From Oscillospiraceae bacterium (GTDB taxonomy: Bacteria; Bacillota; Clostridia; Oscillospirales; Acutalibacteraceae): a stretch of DNA of 37,198 nucleotides. Positions 8,882 to 18,289 of the stretch are shown in pieces. The stretch is taken from NCBI GenBank assembly GCA_015065445.1, contig SVQF01000001.1, forward strand, positions 1 to 37,198, written 5' to 3'. The stretch's first letter is position 1. Each line of letters begins with the position of its first letter. The position numbers and the translations under genes were made by a program. The notes beneath the pieces are model-generated. The model did no database searches. It had not been told where the DNA came from and saw nothing but the letters and a program-made list of their open reading frames with translations.

Positions 8882-8910
8882 ATTGTAACATTTGAACCTT
8901 GAATAGTCAA
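8882..8910 (-). promoter_or_regulatory. Promoter for the structured RNA / SLOG leader
   Basis: Minus strand TTGACT (8910-8905), N17, TACAAT (8887-8882). Confidence 0.75.
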
Positions 8911-8930
8911 TAAATACATTAAACGCACAA

Positions 8931-8959
8931 TTAACAATAATGCATAATATATGTATAAT
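8931..8959 (+). promoter_or_regulatory. Divergent promoter for the metallophosphoesterase
   Basis: TTAACA (8931-8936), N17, TATAAT (8954-8959), then AAAGGAGG and the ATG at 8982. Confidence 0.75.
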
Positions 8960-8981
8960 AACTGCGAAAGGAGGTTAAGAT

Positions 8982-9554
8982 ATGACATACTTTACTGCAG
9001 ACCTACATCTCGGTCATAAGAATGTTCTGCGTTTTGACAATCGCCCGTTCTCTACCATTGAAGAAAATGATGAATATATAATAAGTCAGTGGAACGATAC
9101 AGTTGGCGATGATGACGATGTATGGATACTTGGCGATATAAGTTGGTATCCTGCGGCAAAAACAGCAGAAATACTTAAAAGGCTCAAGGGCAGAAAGCAC
9201 CTATGTATTGGTAATCACGACCATAAGTTACTCAAGAGTGCTGATGTTAGGCAGCAATTTGTTGAAATTGTTGATTACAAGGAAATATCCTTTGGCGACG
9301 GTACAGGCGTAGTTCTTTGTCATTACCCTATTCCGTGCTACAACAAGCACTTTTACGGTTGGTATCATCTTTACGGTCATGTTCACAGCACTTTTGAGTG
9401 GCGAATGATGGCTGAGGTACAAACAAAAATGCGTGAAGTTCACAATGCAAAAATAGAGATGTATAATGTCGGCTGTATGATGACATATATGAGATACAGA
9501 CCGAGAACGCTTGAAGAAATACTTGAAGCAAACAACCGAACGCACAATTCATAA
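8982..9554 (+). CDS. Calcineurin-like metallophosphoesterase
   Basis: TADLHLGHKNV, WILGDISW, CIGNHDHK, LCHYPI, LYGHVHS motifs. Confidence 0.92.
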   Translation: MTYFTADLHLGHKNVLRFDNRPFSTIEENDEYIISQWNDTVGDDDDVWILGDISWYPAAKTAEILKRLKGRKHLCIGNHDHKLLKSADVRQQFVEIVDYKEISFGDGTGVVLCHYPIPCYNKHFYGWYHLYGHVHSTFEWRMMAEVQTKMREVHNAKIEMYNVGCMMTYMRYRPRTLEEILEANNRTHNS

Positions 9555-9598
9555 AATATCTCTTGTGTGCTAATATATAACTGTAAGGAGGGATACCT

Positions 9599-9772
9599 AT
9601 GAAAAACAAGTACCATTTAGTTTTTACAGATACAGATAAACGCAGCATAGTCACTTGCTTAATGGATAAACGAAATGAGCTTATTTCCGAAGGTAAATAC
9701 ACAGACGGAATTGACGAACTGCTTATCAAGTTCGGTAAATGCAAAAAGAAAAAATTTAATATCTCAGGTTGA
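9599..9772 (+). CDS. Small ICE protein (57 aa), paralogous to the CDS at 35082-35276
   Basis: MKNKYHLVFTDTDKRSIVTCLMDKRNELISEGKYTDGIDELLIKFGKCKKKKFNISG, preceded by AAGGAGGG. Shorter than the ORF-track cutoff. Confidence 0.8.
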   Translation: MKNKYHLVFTDTDKRSIVTCLMDKRNELISEGKYTDGIDELLIKFGKCKKKKFNISG

Positions 9773-9808
9773 CCTATCGTTTAGAAATAAATGGTAGGTC
9801 TTTTTTTT
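9771..9808 (+). terminator. Intrinsic terminator overlapping the stop codon of the 57-aa ORF
   Basis: GACCTATC...GGTAGGTC followed by eight Ts. Confidence 0.75.
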
Positions 9809-9815
9809 GTTTACA

Positions 9816-9840
9816 TAGCCGAGGGATATTCCTTCGGCTA
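9816..9840. repeat. 25-bp inverted repeat upstream of parA
   Basis: TAGCCGAGGGA-TAT-TCCTTCGGCTA, 10 of 11 Watson-Crick pairs plus one G-T, about 23 bp before the parA ATG. Confidence 0.7.
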
Positions 9841-9863
9841 AATTTTATGAAAGGAGGCAAAAG

Positions 9864-10691
9864 ATGTCTAATTGTAAGGTTATTACCATAAGCAACCAGA
9901 AAGGCGGTGTCGGTAAAACCACCACAACGCTCAATCTCGGTGCCGGACTTGCTTTGCAAGGTAAACGGGTGCTTTTAATTGACGCAGATCCACAGGGCGA
10001 CTTAACAACGAGTCTTGGATATACCGATAATGATGATTTAAGCATCACATTGGCAAACAAGCTCGTTGATATTATGAATGATAATTGTTCAAATGCTCTT
10101 GACGGAATACTGCATCACAAAGAAGGCTTTGACCTTTTACCCTCAAATATTGAATTGTCATCTGTTGAAATGAGTTTGTTCAATGCCTTGAGCAGAGAAA
10201 GCATAATGAAAGAGTATATAAATAGTATTAAAAACAACTATGAATATATCCTTATTGACAATATGCCCTCTCTTGGTATTCTGACGCTCAATTCTCTTGT
10301 GGCTGCTGATTCGGTTATTATTCCGATTCAGGCTCAGTATTTACCTACAAAGGGTATGACGCAGCTTCTCTCTACTATTAACAAAGTGAGAAGAAGCCTT
10401 AATCCGAACTTAAAGATTGACGGGTTGCTTATGACTCTTGTTGACGGCAGAACTAATTTATCAAGGAATACCATTATGGCGATACACCGTGCATACGGAG
10501 GAACTATTAATGTATTCAGGGCGACCATCCCTGTTGGTGTGAGAGCTGCCGAAACAAGTTCAGTTGGAGAGAGCATTTTCAGTTACGATAAGAACTGTAA
10601 TGTCGCAAAGGCGTATGCCGAACTTTCAAAGGAGGTGGTAAGCCTTGGCTCAAAGAAAAGGTCAGAGCTTCAATTTGGAGCCGTTAGATGA
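9864..10691 (+). CDS. ParA/Soj-family partition ATPase
   Basis: [24 protein letters not shown] deviant Walker [42 protein letters not shown]. Confidence 0.95.
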   Translation: MSNCKVITISNQKGGVGKTTTTLNLGAGLALQGKRVLLIDADPQGDLTTSLGYTDNDDLSITLANKLVDIMNDNCSNALDGILHHKEGFDLLPSNIELSSVEMSLFNALSRESIMKEYINSIKNNYEYILIDNMPSLGILTLNSLVAADSVIIPIQAQYLPTKGMTQLLSTINKVRRSLNPNLKIDGLLMTLVDGRTNLSRNTIMAIHRAYGGTINVFRATIPVGVRAAETSSVGESIFSYDKNCNVAKAYAELSKEVVSLGSKKRSELQFGAVR

Positions 10692-11577
10692 TTTCTTTAA
10701 AACGGACGAAGAACGCAAGGAGGACAAGTTATCAAAAATAAGGGATATTCCTATTGATATGATTGATGATTTTCCCGACCACCCGTTCAAGGTTCGTGAT
10801 GACGAGGATATGCAAAACCTTGTTGAAAGCATCAGAGAGCGTGGCGTTATTACTCCTGCGACTGTTCGCAAAAAGGAAGACGGCAGATATGAAATGATTT
10901 CAGGACATAGGCGAATGAGAGCCTGTTCGCTGCTCGGTATGGACACACTTCGTTGTGAGGTTGTTGAACTCAGCAGAGATGAGGCTACAGTCCTTATGGT
11001 TGAAAGTAATTTTCAAAGGTCTGAAATACTCCCAAGCGAAAAAGCCTTTGCCTACAAAATGAGGCTTGAAGCGATGAATCATCAGGGAAAAGCAACTTCT
11101 GCCCCAGTGGGGCAAAAGTTATATTCAAGAGAAATGCTGTCGCAGGAATCGGGCGAAAGTCATTCCCAAATCCAACGATATATCCGCTTGACATACCTTG
11201 TTCCCGAATTGCTTGAATTTGTTGACGAGGGCAGGATTAAAATGCGACCTGCTGTTGAACTCTCATACCTTGACGAAGATGCTCAAAGGGATATTGTTGA
11301 AGAAATTGACCTCAATGATTGTACTCCTTCACACGCTCAAACAATCAAAATGCGAAGGTTCTTTGAAGAAGGCAAACTTGACACCGCTGTAATACAATCA
11401 ATTATGGAGGAGGAAAAACCTAATCAAAGGGATAAAATCGTTATTCGTGGCGACAAAGTAAAAAAGCTGTTGCCGCAAAATTTGAAAGTATCCGAGCGTG
11501 AGGAATATATCTGCAAAGCGCTTGAACACTACACAAAGTTTTTGATAAGGCAGCGTGAGGACAGGTCTGACCGCTAA
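10645..11577 (+). CDS. ParB/Spo0J-family partition protein
   Basis: [40 protein letters not shown], and a central HTH. Overlaps parA by 47 nt. Confidence 0.94.
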   Translation: MAQRKGQSFNLEPLDDFFKTDEERKEDKLSKIRDIPIDMIDDFPDHPFKVRDDEDMQNLVESIRERGVITPATVRKKEDGRYEMISGHRRMRACSLLGMDTLRCEVVELSRDEATVLMVESNFQRSEILPSEKAFAYKMRLEAMNHQGKATSAPVGQKLYSREMLSQESGESHSQIQRYIRLTYLVPELLEFVDEGRIKMRPAVELSYLDEDAQRDIVEEIDLNDCTPSHAQTIKMRRFFEEGKLDTAVIQSIMEEEKPNQRDKIVIRGDKVKKLLPQNLKVSEREEYICKALEHYTKFLIRQREDRSDR

Positions 11578-11745
11578 TCCCTTCCCTACAACCTAACCCT
11601 ATTACCATAAGTAACTACCAACCGAAAGAGAATTAAACAATCTCATCAATTCTACAACTATCTCCTTAACTATATCAATCTCCAAATTGCAAAGTTGCTA
11701 AAAACTAAATAGATGATATTCTTGAGGTTGAAAGGAGCGATGGAT

Positions 11746-12393
11746 ATGAAAAAAACAAGTTTAATCTTAATCGCAATAATAGTAATGGTTACGGCGGGTT
11801 GTTCGGCTAAAAATGTCGCAGATAATAATATTTCTTTTTCGGTAAGTAATACAGAAACTACTCTTTCTGTTACAACCACTGAGATGAATTCGGAGGTTGA
11901 AGAAGTTACAACAGATGTTGCAAAAAATGCAACAACTGAAAATGAAATAACTGCGGCTAAAAGCACAACAAATAATACTGTTTCTTCTACGGTTGGTAAA
12001 AATAACAATTCTCCAACTGAAACAACCACAAAACCGAAAGAAACAACAACTAATCAAATAACACAAAAGGTTAGCACAACAGCAAAGCCGACTACAACGC
12101 AGAAGGAAACGACCACGCAGAAAGAAACAACTACAAAAAAGAATGTTGATATTGATTACTATATCAATTATGCCAAAGAATACGGCAAGAGCATAGGACT
12201 TCACTATGACTCCTCTGCGACAGACTGCTGGGATAACCCTATATCAGTAACCGCAACAAACGGCGATTCGGTCAGGAGTTCCATAAAATCACGACTCAAC
12301 CGATACAAAAACATTGAGGGTTTCACAGACTTTTGCGTATGGGCGGAAAAACGAAGTGATGGTGGATATTACCTATATGTCGGCTATGCTTAA
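11746..12393 (+). CDS. Lipoprotein with Thr-rich linker and small C-terminal domain
   Basis: MKKTSLILIAIIVMVTAGCSAKN lipobox, repeated TTT/KETTTQ linker; RBS AAAGGAG. Confidence 0.8.
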   Translation: MKKTSLILIAIIVMVTAGCSAKNVADNNISFSVSNTETTLSVTTTEMNSEVEEVTTDVAKNATTENEITAAKSTTNNTVSSTVGKNNNSPTETTTKPKETTTNQITQKVSTTAKPTTTQKETTTQKETTTKKNVDIDYYINYAKEYGKSIGLHYDSSATDCWDNPISVTATNGDSVRSSIKSRLNRYKNIEGFTDFCVWAEKRSDGGYYLYVGYA

Positions 12394-12411
12394 AAGTGAA
12401 TAACCGAACAG

Positions 12412-12441
12412 ACGGCACATCAGACGATGTGCTGTTTTTTA
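12412..12441 (+). terminator. Intrinsic terminator between the lipoprotein and adhesin genes
   Basis: ACGGCACATC-AGAC-GATGTGCTGT followed by TTTTT. Confidence 0.75.
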
Positions 12442-12464
12442 TTCTAATGAAAAGAGGTATTTTA

Positions 12465-15400
12465 ATGGCAAAAAAATCAAAAAAACTGATTGCGCTGTTT
12501 CTGGCAATTCTTACGATTTTGTCATCAACAGTAATTGGCTTAACTGCATTTGCAGCCACGAAAGAGGATGTGTATTTGATTAACATTCCTCGTGGCGATG
12601 ATCCCGTACAGTCAGGCTGGGGACACCCCTCTCTTGATTTTATGAATGGATGGGATGCATCAAGCGTTGATTTTACCACTGTTAAGGCTATGGGAGATTA
12701 TGAGGGTGATTGTTGCTATTGTATTGAGCCGGGCGTTGCCTTGTTTTCGGGCGATTCGCTTTCAAAGGAAGCAGAAGGCTTTTGGGATAATTATCCCGAA
12801 AAATACAATAAGACAATTGATCCCGATACCATCAAGATCTTCATTGGTAGAATTATGCAGTACGGTTTTACCGGCAAAACAAGTATTGATTGGAAAACCA
12901 ACAATAAAAAAGGTGCTGATGAGCTTGCTCATTATATGGGAACTCAGCTTCTTATTTGGGAAGTAATCGTAGGTGAGCGTGATGAGAACTTCAATAAGAT
13001 TAACGCAAAAGATTACGGTAAGGACAATGTGAAGCAGCAAATTAAAAGCACAAATCCTCTGCGTGATGAAATCTTCGCATACTACAATTCTATTGAAGCA
13101 AAGGTTAAAAATCACACAGTTGCACCGAGCTTTATGGCTAAATCAAAGAATAAGGCACAAACCGTTGAACTCACTTGGAACGGCAGCGAATACACTGCTA
13201 CCCTGACTGATTCTAACAAAGTGCTTTCAAACTATGATTTTTCCGCTTCGGGCTTAACCTTCAGCAAAAGTGGCAACAAATTGACCATTACTGCAAGTAA
13301 AGCACCTTCAGACACAGTAACAATTACTGCTAACAAGGGTTCAAAGCGTAAAGGTGTTATCACTTGGACTGATGAAAAAATCGGTCCTATTACAGGTACC
13401 CGTCAGGACATTGTAACTTGGGGTGCAGAAGTTAACGATCCTGTAAAAGCATATCTTAATGTCAAGGTTTCCTACGGCTCTTGTAAAATCGTTAAGACCT
13501 CCGAAGATGGTGTGGTAAATAATATCAAGTTCCATATCAAAGGCGGTAACATTGATAAGGATGTTACCACAGGTTCAAACGGTTCTGTTCAGATTGACAA
13601 CCTTATTCCCGGCAAATACACTGTGACTGAATATGACATTAACCGTTATGAACCGCAGAGCGCAAAAACGGTAACGGTTCAGGCAGGTCAGACAGCTTCT
13701 GTATCATTTAGCAATGTTTTGAAACGTGGCGATTTACAGGTAACAAAGACCTCCGAAGACGGACTCGTTGAAGGAGTTAAATTCCATTTAACAGGCACTT
13801 CACTTTCGGGTAAAGCTGTAAACGAATACGCAACTACAAATTCAAGTGGCGTAGCGACCTTTAAGGATGTGCTTATCGGTACAGGATATACTCTCACAGA
13901 GGTTGATACGGCAATTCGTTATGTTATCCCTGATAGCCAAACTAAAAACATCGAGTGGAAGAAAGTAACCAATGCCAGTGTTAACAACAAGCTCAAGAAG
14001 TTCAAAGTTACGGTTACAAAGGAAGATAGTGAAACCAAGAACGCACAGGGCGATGCTTCCCTTGCAGGTGCAGTTTATGGTATCTATAAGGGCAGCACTC
14101 TTGTTGATACCTATACCACAGATGCAAACGGACAGTTTACCACAAAGTATTATGTCTGCGGAGATAATTGGTCGGTACAGGAAATCAGTCCGAGCGAGGG
14201 TTATCTGCTTGATGATACCAAGTATCATGTAGGCGCAGAAGCAAAGAACTTTACGATTGAGTATAACCCGCTTTCAAATACTGTTAAGGAAGATGTAATT
14301 AAGGGTAAAATCGCTATTATCAAGCACTCCGATGACGGCAGTACACAGATTGAAACTCCCGAACCCGAAGCAGAATTTCAGGTGTATCTAAAGAGCGCCG
14401 GTTCTTATGCAAATGCTAAAGCAAGCGAAAGAGATATCCTTGACTGCGATGAGGACGGCTTTGCCGAAACAAAGCTTCTGCCCTACGGCACATATACAGT
14501 GCATCAGACCAAGGGCAAAGAAGGTAATGAGTTTATGCCCGACTTTACGATGTATATCGCACAGGACGGCAAGACATATAAGTACCTTATCAACAATGCA
14601 CCCTTTGAGGCTTATCTCAAGATAACAAAGGTTGACAGAGAAACGGGTAAAACAATTCCCTATGCAGGCGCAGGCTTTGAAATCTACGATGCAAGCGGAA
14701 AGAAAATTTCACAGACCTTTACCTATCCAAAAAAGACCACGATTGATGTGTTCTACACAAGTGATGAGGGATATTTAATCACTCCAGAAAAGCTTGATTA
14801 CGGTAAGAACTACAAGCTTGTTGAGGTTCAGGCTCCGTATGGCTATGTGCTTGACAGTACACCTATTATCTTCAATGTCAGCAAGGAAAATGCTACAGAA
14901 GAAGATGCCCTTACTGTGATTAAAGTAAAGAGAGATAATATCGCACAGAAAGGCGTCATTAACATCACTAAGACAGGCGAAGTATTCGCTTGCGTTACTG
15001 CTGTCGGCGGTGCAACACTTGATGAAGACGGGAACGAAACCGTATTCCCGACAGTCTATACACCGCAGTATGAGGTGCAGAACCTTAAAAATGCGGTATT
15101 TGAAATCTATGCTGCTGAGGATATTGTTACTCCCGATGGCACAAGAAGGTATCAGCAGGGAGAAAAGGTTGACGAAATCACCACAGGCAACAACGGAACA
15201 GCCAAGTCAAAGGAACTGTATTTAGGCAAGTACACACTTGTTGAAAAGACAGCTCCCGACACTTTCTTTAATGCAAATAAGCAGTATGATGTTGAGCTTG
15301 TATACGCAGGACAGGATATACGGGTAACAAGTACGGCTCTTTCGGTATTTAATGAAAGACAGCGTGTTGAGGTAACGCTCACAAAAGCAATGCAACAGGA

Positions 15401-16922
15401 CGAAACCTTCGGTATCGGCATGAACGGCGAAATCAAATCAGTTCAGTTCGGTATTTATGCTGCCGAGGATGTAACAGCATCAGACGGCTCAAAAATCCCT
15501 GCGGATTCACTCGTTTGTATGGCAAACTGCGATGAAAACGGTAAGATTGCGTTCAGTGTTGACCTTCCTATCGGCTTTAAGTGGTATGCAAAGGAAATAG
15601 CTACGGATGAGCATTATATTTTATCAACCGACAAGCACGAATTTGATACCAAGTACCAGGGACAGGAAGTAGAAACCATAAACATTGATTTCGGTAAAGA
15701 TGAACCTATTGAAAACAAACTGATTTACGGTTCGGTTAAGGGATATAAGTTTGACAGAGAAACCGAGAAAGCAATTAAGGGCGCAACCTTCGGCTTATTT
15801 AGGAATGACGAAGTTAAGTTCAACGAGGACACAGCGATCCTCACTGCCGTAACAGATGAAAACGGAGTCTTTGAATTTAACAATGTGCCGTTCGAAAAAT
15901 GGGCAATCAGAGAGTTAAAGCCTGCTGACGGTTATCTTGAAAACATAGATATTCATCACTTTGATGTTGAAAGAGACCAAAAGGTAATTGAAATCAAAGT
16001 TGCGAACGACCTTATCCCCGAACTCAAGACAACCGCAACAGTAGACGGCGAAAAGACTATCTGTGCAACAGAAACCTTTACTCTCACTGATACGGTTGAG
16101 TATAAACACCTCGTACCCGGAACAGAGTATGTCGTAAAGGGCGTCCTTATGGATAAATCAACAGGAAAAGAACTTGTGATTAACGGAGAAATCTTCAAAT
16201 CCGAAGTAACCTTTATTCCTGATACTCCAAGCGGCTCGGTTGATGTAACCTTTACCTTTGACAGCAAGTATATCAAGGCTGAAACAGATATTGTAGTCTT
16301 TGAAAGCCTGTATAAAGATAGCAAAGAGCTTGCCGTTCACGCCGATATTGAGGATAAAGGACAGACGGTAACGGTTAAGGTGCCTGAAATTAAGACCTCT
16401 GCAAAAGCTGACGGCAAAAGTGAGGTTGAGGCAAGTAAGAAAATCACCATTGTTGATACCGTAACTTACAAGAACCTTACAGTAGGTAAGAAATATGTAA
16501 TCAGCGGTGAGCTTATGGATAAGGCAACGGGTAAACCGTACTTAATCAACGAAAAGCCGATAAGGGCAGAGGTGAAGTTTACACCGAAAAAGAGTGATGG
16601 AACAGTTGATGTAACATTTGTGTTTGACGGAGGCGGCATTACAACTGATACAGAGCTTGTCGTATTTGAAACCTTATATCGTGAAGGTGTTGAAATCGCT
16701 TCACACGCTGACCTCAAGGACAAAGGGCAGACCATTAAGATTACCGTACCTGAAAAGACTACTACCACAGTTGTTAAGAAAACGCCGAAAACAGGCGATG
16801 ACACAAACAATACTATTTGGTGGGTAGTGGCAGCTCTTTGTGCTGCAGGTGCAATCGGCGCAGGTGTAAGCATTTACAGAGGCAGAAAGAAAAAGGAGGA
16901 AGCTGACGATGACAGTGAGTAA
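12465..16922 (+). CDS. Cell-wall-anchored adhesin: thioester domain, Cna-B/SpaA repeats, VaFE (T-Q ester-bond) repeats, sortase signal
   Basis: Signal peptide MAKKSKKLIALFLAILTILSSTVIGLTAFA; CYCIEPG plus TQLLIWEV; repeated Cna-B-like segments; two repeats ending VVFESLY..HADIEDKGQTV / VVFETLY..HADLKDKGQTI; C-terminal TPKTGD, TM, basic tail. ATG at 12465 with upstream AAAAGAGG. Confidence 0.92.
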   Translation: MAKKSKKLIALFLAILTILSSTVIGLTAFAATKEDVYLINIPRGDDPVQSGWGHPSLDFMNGWDASSVDFTTVKAMGDYEGDCCYCIEPGVALFSGDSLSKEAEGFWDNYPEKYNKTIDPDTIKIFIGRIMQYGFTGKTSIDWKTNNKKGADELAHYMGTQLLIWEVIVGERDENFNKINAKDYGKDNVKQQIKSTNPLRDEIFAYYNSIEAKVKNHTVAPSFMAKSKNKAQTVELTWNGSEYTATLTDSNKVLSNYDFSASGLTFSKSGNKLTITASKAPSDTVTITANKGSKRKGVITWTDEKIGPITGTRQDIVTWGAEVNDPVKAYLNVKVSYGSCKIVKTSEDGVVNNIKFHIKGGNIDKDVTTGSNGSVQIDNLIPGKYTVTEYDINRYEPQSAKTVTVQAGQTASVSFSNVLKRGDLQVTKTSEDGLVEGVKFHLTGTSLSGKAVNEYATTNSSGVATFKDVLIGTGYTLTEVDTAIRYVIPDSQTKNIEWKKVTNASVNNKLKKFKVTVTKEDSETKNAQGDASLAGAVYGIYKGSTLVDTYTTDANGQFTTKYYVCGDNWSVQEISPSEGYLLDDTKYHVGAEAKNFTIEYNPLSNTVKEDVIKGKIAIIKHSDDGSTQIETPEPEAEFQVYLKSAGSYANAKASERDILDCDEDGFAETKLLPYGTYTVHQTKGKEGNEFMPDFTMYIAQDGKTYKYLINNAPFEAYLKITKVDRETGKTIPYAGAGFEIYDASGKKISQTFTYPKKTTIDVFYTSDEGYLITPEKLDYGKNYKLVEVQAPYGYVLDSTPIIFNVSKENATEEDALTVIKVKRDNIAQKGVINITKTGEVFACVTAVGGATLDEDGNETVFPTVYTPQYEVQNLKNAVFEIYAAEDIVTPDGTRRYQQGEKVDEITTGNNGTAKSKELYLGKYTLVEKTAPDTFFNANKQYDVELVYAGQDIRVTSTALSVFNERQRVEVTLTKAMQQDETFGIGMNGEIKSVQFGIYAAEDVTASDGSKIPADSLVCMANCDENGKIAFSVDLPIGFKWYAKEIATDEHYILSTDKHEFDTKYQGQEVETINIDFGKDEPIENKLIYGSVKGYKFDRETEKAIKGATFGLFRNDEVKFNEDTAILTAVTDENGVFEFNNVPFEKWAIRELKPADGYLENIDIHHFDVERDQKVIEIKVANDLIPELKTTATVDGEKTICATETFTLTDTVEYKHLVPGTEYVVKGVLMDKSTGKELVINGEIFKSEVTFIPDTPSGSVDVTFTFDSKYIKAETDIVVFESLYKDSKELAVHADIEDKGQTVTVKVPEIKTSAKADGKSEVEASKKITIVDTVTYKNLTVGKKYVISGELMDKATGKPYLINEKPIRAEVKFTPKKSDGTVDVTFVFDGGGITTDTELVVFETLYREGVEIASHADLKDKGQTIKITVPEKTTTTVVKKTPKTGDDTNNTIWWVVAALCAAGAIGAGVSIYRGRKKKEEADDDSE

Positions 16923-16998
16923 CTATATTGCAATCGGACTTTTAGTCTTTATCATCGCAGGTCTTGTGTTCCTGAACACAAGGAAAAAGAAAAAGTAA
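16909..16998 (+). CDS. 29-aa single-pass membrane microprotein
   Basis: MTVSNYIAIGLLVFIIAGLVFLNTRKKKK, overlapping the adhesin 3' end in another frame and preceded by AAAGGAGG at about 16892. Confidence 0.65.
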   Translation: MTVSNYIAIGLLVFIIAGLVFLNTRKKKK

Positions 16999-17007
16999 TA
17001 TGACACT

Positions 17008-17044
17008 AAGGGTGGCTATGAGAAATCACGGCCACCCTTTTTTA
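17008..17044 (+). terminator. Intrinsic terminator
   Basis: AAGGGTGGC...GCCACCCTT followed by TTTT. Confidence 0.85.
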
Positions 17045-17057
17045 CTTGGAGGTGTTT

Positions 17058-17645
17058 ATGAGTAAAAACGAAAAAAGAATGGCGGGAGAATATGAGGTCA
17101 TTCAGAGTATTGAAATCGGTCCCCGCGAAATAATCGTATGCGAAAACAAAGAAAAATCTCCACGCTATGTTTGTTCCTTTGTTGAATATTTCGGAGTGCT
17201 TGAACTGTATCCCGATGAAAAGGTCAGCGATGACTATATCGAGATTATGAAGGATTTTGTCGGCAGAATAAGCCACGAAATTGAAGAGCTTGAAAAGAAC
17301 AAGCCGAAGGAAATAAACATAATTACAGCCGAACAATGCGAGCCGTTATCGGACTTTGATAGTCTTGTCGGTAAGGTCGTAGTAGTCAGAGCAGACACGC
17401 TAAAGCGAGAATATCAGAGCGACAGAAATCAGTTGTATCTCGCATCCGGCGGTAACGGAGCAAGAGCAGGAGCAATAGGAAATGCCGTTTTTGCATACAA
17501 CCTTGATGACAAAAAGCAAGTGAGACTTGAACGTTATGATTTGCTCGGTGTTATTAATGAAAACGAACTTCCCGATTGGGCAAATAACTCACTTGCTGAA
17601 TTACAGAAAAGTATAAAAGAGCGCTCCGATATGGACGCTCGCTAA
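17058..17645 (+). CDS. Hypothetical ICE protein
   Basis: RBS TTGGAGGTG upstream of the ATG at 17058; family not recognised. Confidence 0.75.
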   Translation: MSKNEKRMAGEYEVIQSIEIGPREIIVCENKEKSPRYVCSFVEYFGVLELYPDEKVSDDYIEIMKDFVGRISHEIEELEKNKPKEINIITAEQCEPLSDFDSLVGKVVVVRADTLKREYQSDRNQLYLASGGNGARAGAIGNAVFAYNLDDKKQVRLERYDLLGVINENELPDWANNSLAELQKSIKERSDMDAR

Positions 17646-17667
17646 GACGAAAGGAAGGGATGAAAAA

Positions 17668-18018
17668 TTGATTTATTTTAATGAAACAATTGCTACCCGA
17701 TACGGTGTAAATGCCGCTGTAGTTGCCGAATACCTTATGAGCGAATTTTTATGCTCAGAGTCAACCGCTAAAAATATAAGGTGTTTGCGAAACCGTGAAT
17801 ACTGTCGCTGCGGAGCAAGGATGCTTTCAGGCGAGTTAATGTGCCTGTCGCAACATCAAGTAAGACACGCTTTTAACAAATTGGTTGAAAAAGGTGTACT
17901 TGTGAAAAAGCAACTCAGTAAATCTGAGTTTGACAACACAAATTGGTATGCCTTTACCGATTACGGTTGGCGTCTTGCAAGAGATAGAGACGGCGAGCAG
18001 TATGAACTATATTCATAA
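17668..18018 (+). CDS. Winged-helix-like protein, possible replication/regulatory function
   Basis: GELMCLSQHQVRHAFNKLVEKGVLVKKQL looks like a wHTH. TTG start after AAGGAAGGG. Confidence 0.65.
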   Translation: MIYFNETIATRYGVNAAVVAEYLMSEFLCSESTAKNIRCLRNREYCRCGARMLSGELMCLSQHQVRHAFNKLVEKGVLVKKQLSKSEFDNTNWYAFTDYGWRLARDRDGEQYELYS

Positions 18019-18034
18019 AGACGGAGGTTAAAAT

Positions 18035-18289
18035 ATGGAAAAACCGAAACCTTTTAAGCAGAAAACAGCCGTTTTAGAGAAACTCTATAAAAATGGCTAT
18101 ACAGACAGAAAAAAGCTGGCAGGCCTCACCTTAGAGAAACTCGGTGAGATTAAAGACTTGAATTTTAATGATGTCAGCATCATATCCGAAATCGTAAAGA
18201 GTATTCGTAACGGTACCTTCTTTGCCTACTTAGGCGAGGAATGGGCTGAAAAGGAGGAAAACAATAATGATGGGACAAAAGATAGGTAG
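18035..18289 (+). CDS. Hypothetical small ICE protein
   Basis: 84-aa ORF preceded by GGAGG, in a tightly packed run. Confidence 0.65.
   Translation: MEKPKPFKQKTAVLEKLYKNGYTDRKKLAGLTLEKLGEIKDLNFNDVSIISEIVKSIRNGTFFAYLGEEWAEKEENNNDGTKDR

Noticed and set aside
15152-15436. Antisense ORFs within the adhesin gene
   Set aside because: No independent support; adhesin frame is clearly coding.
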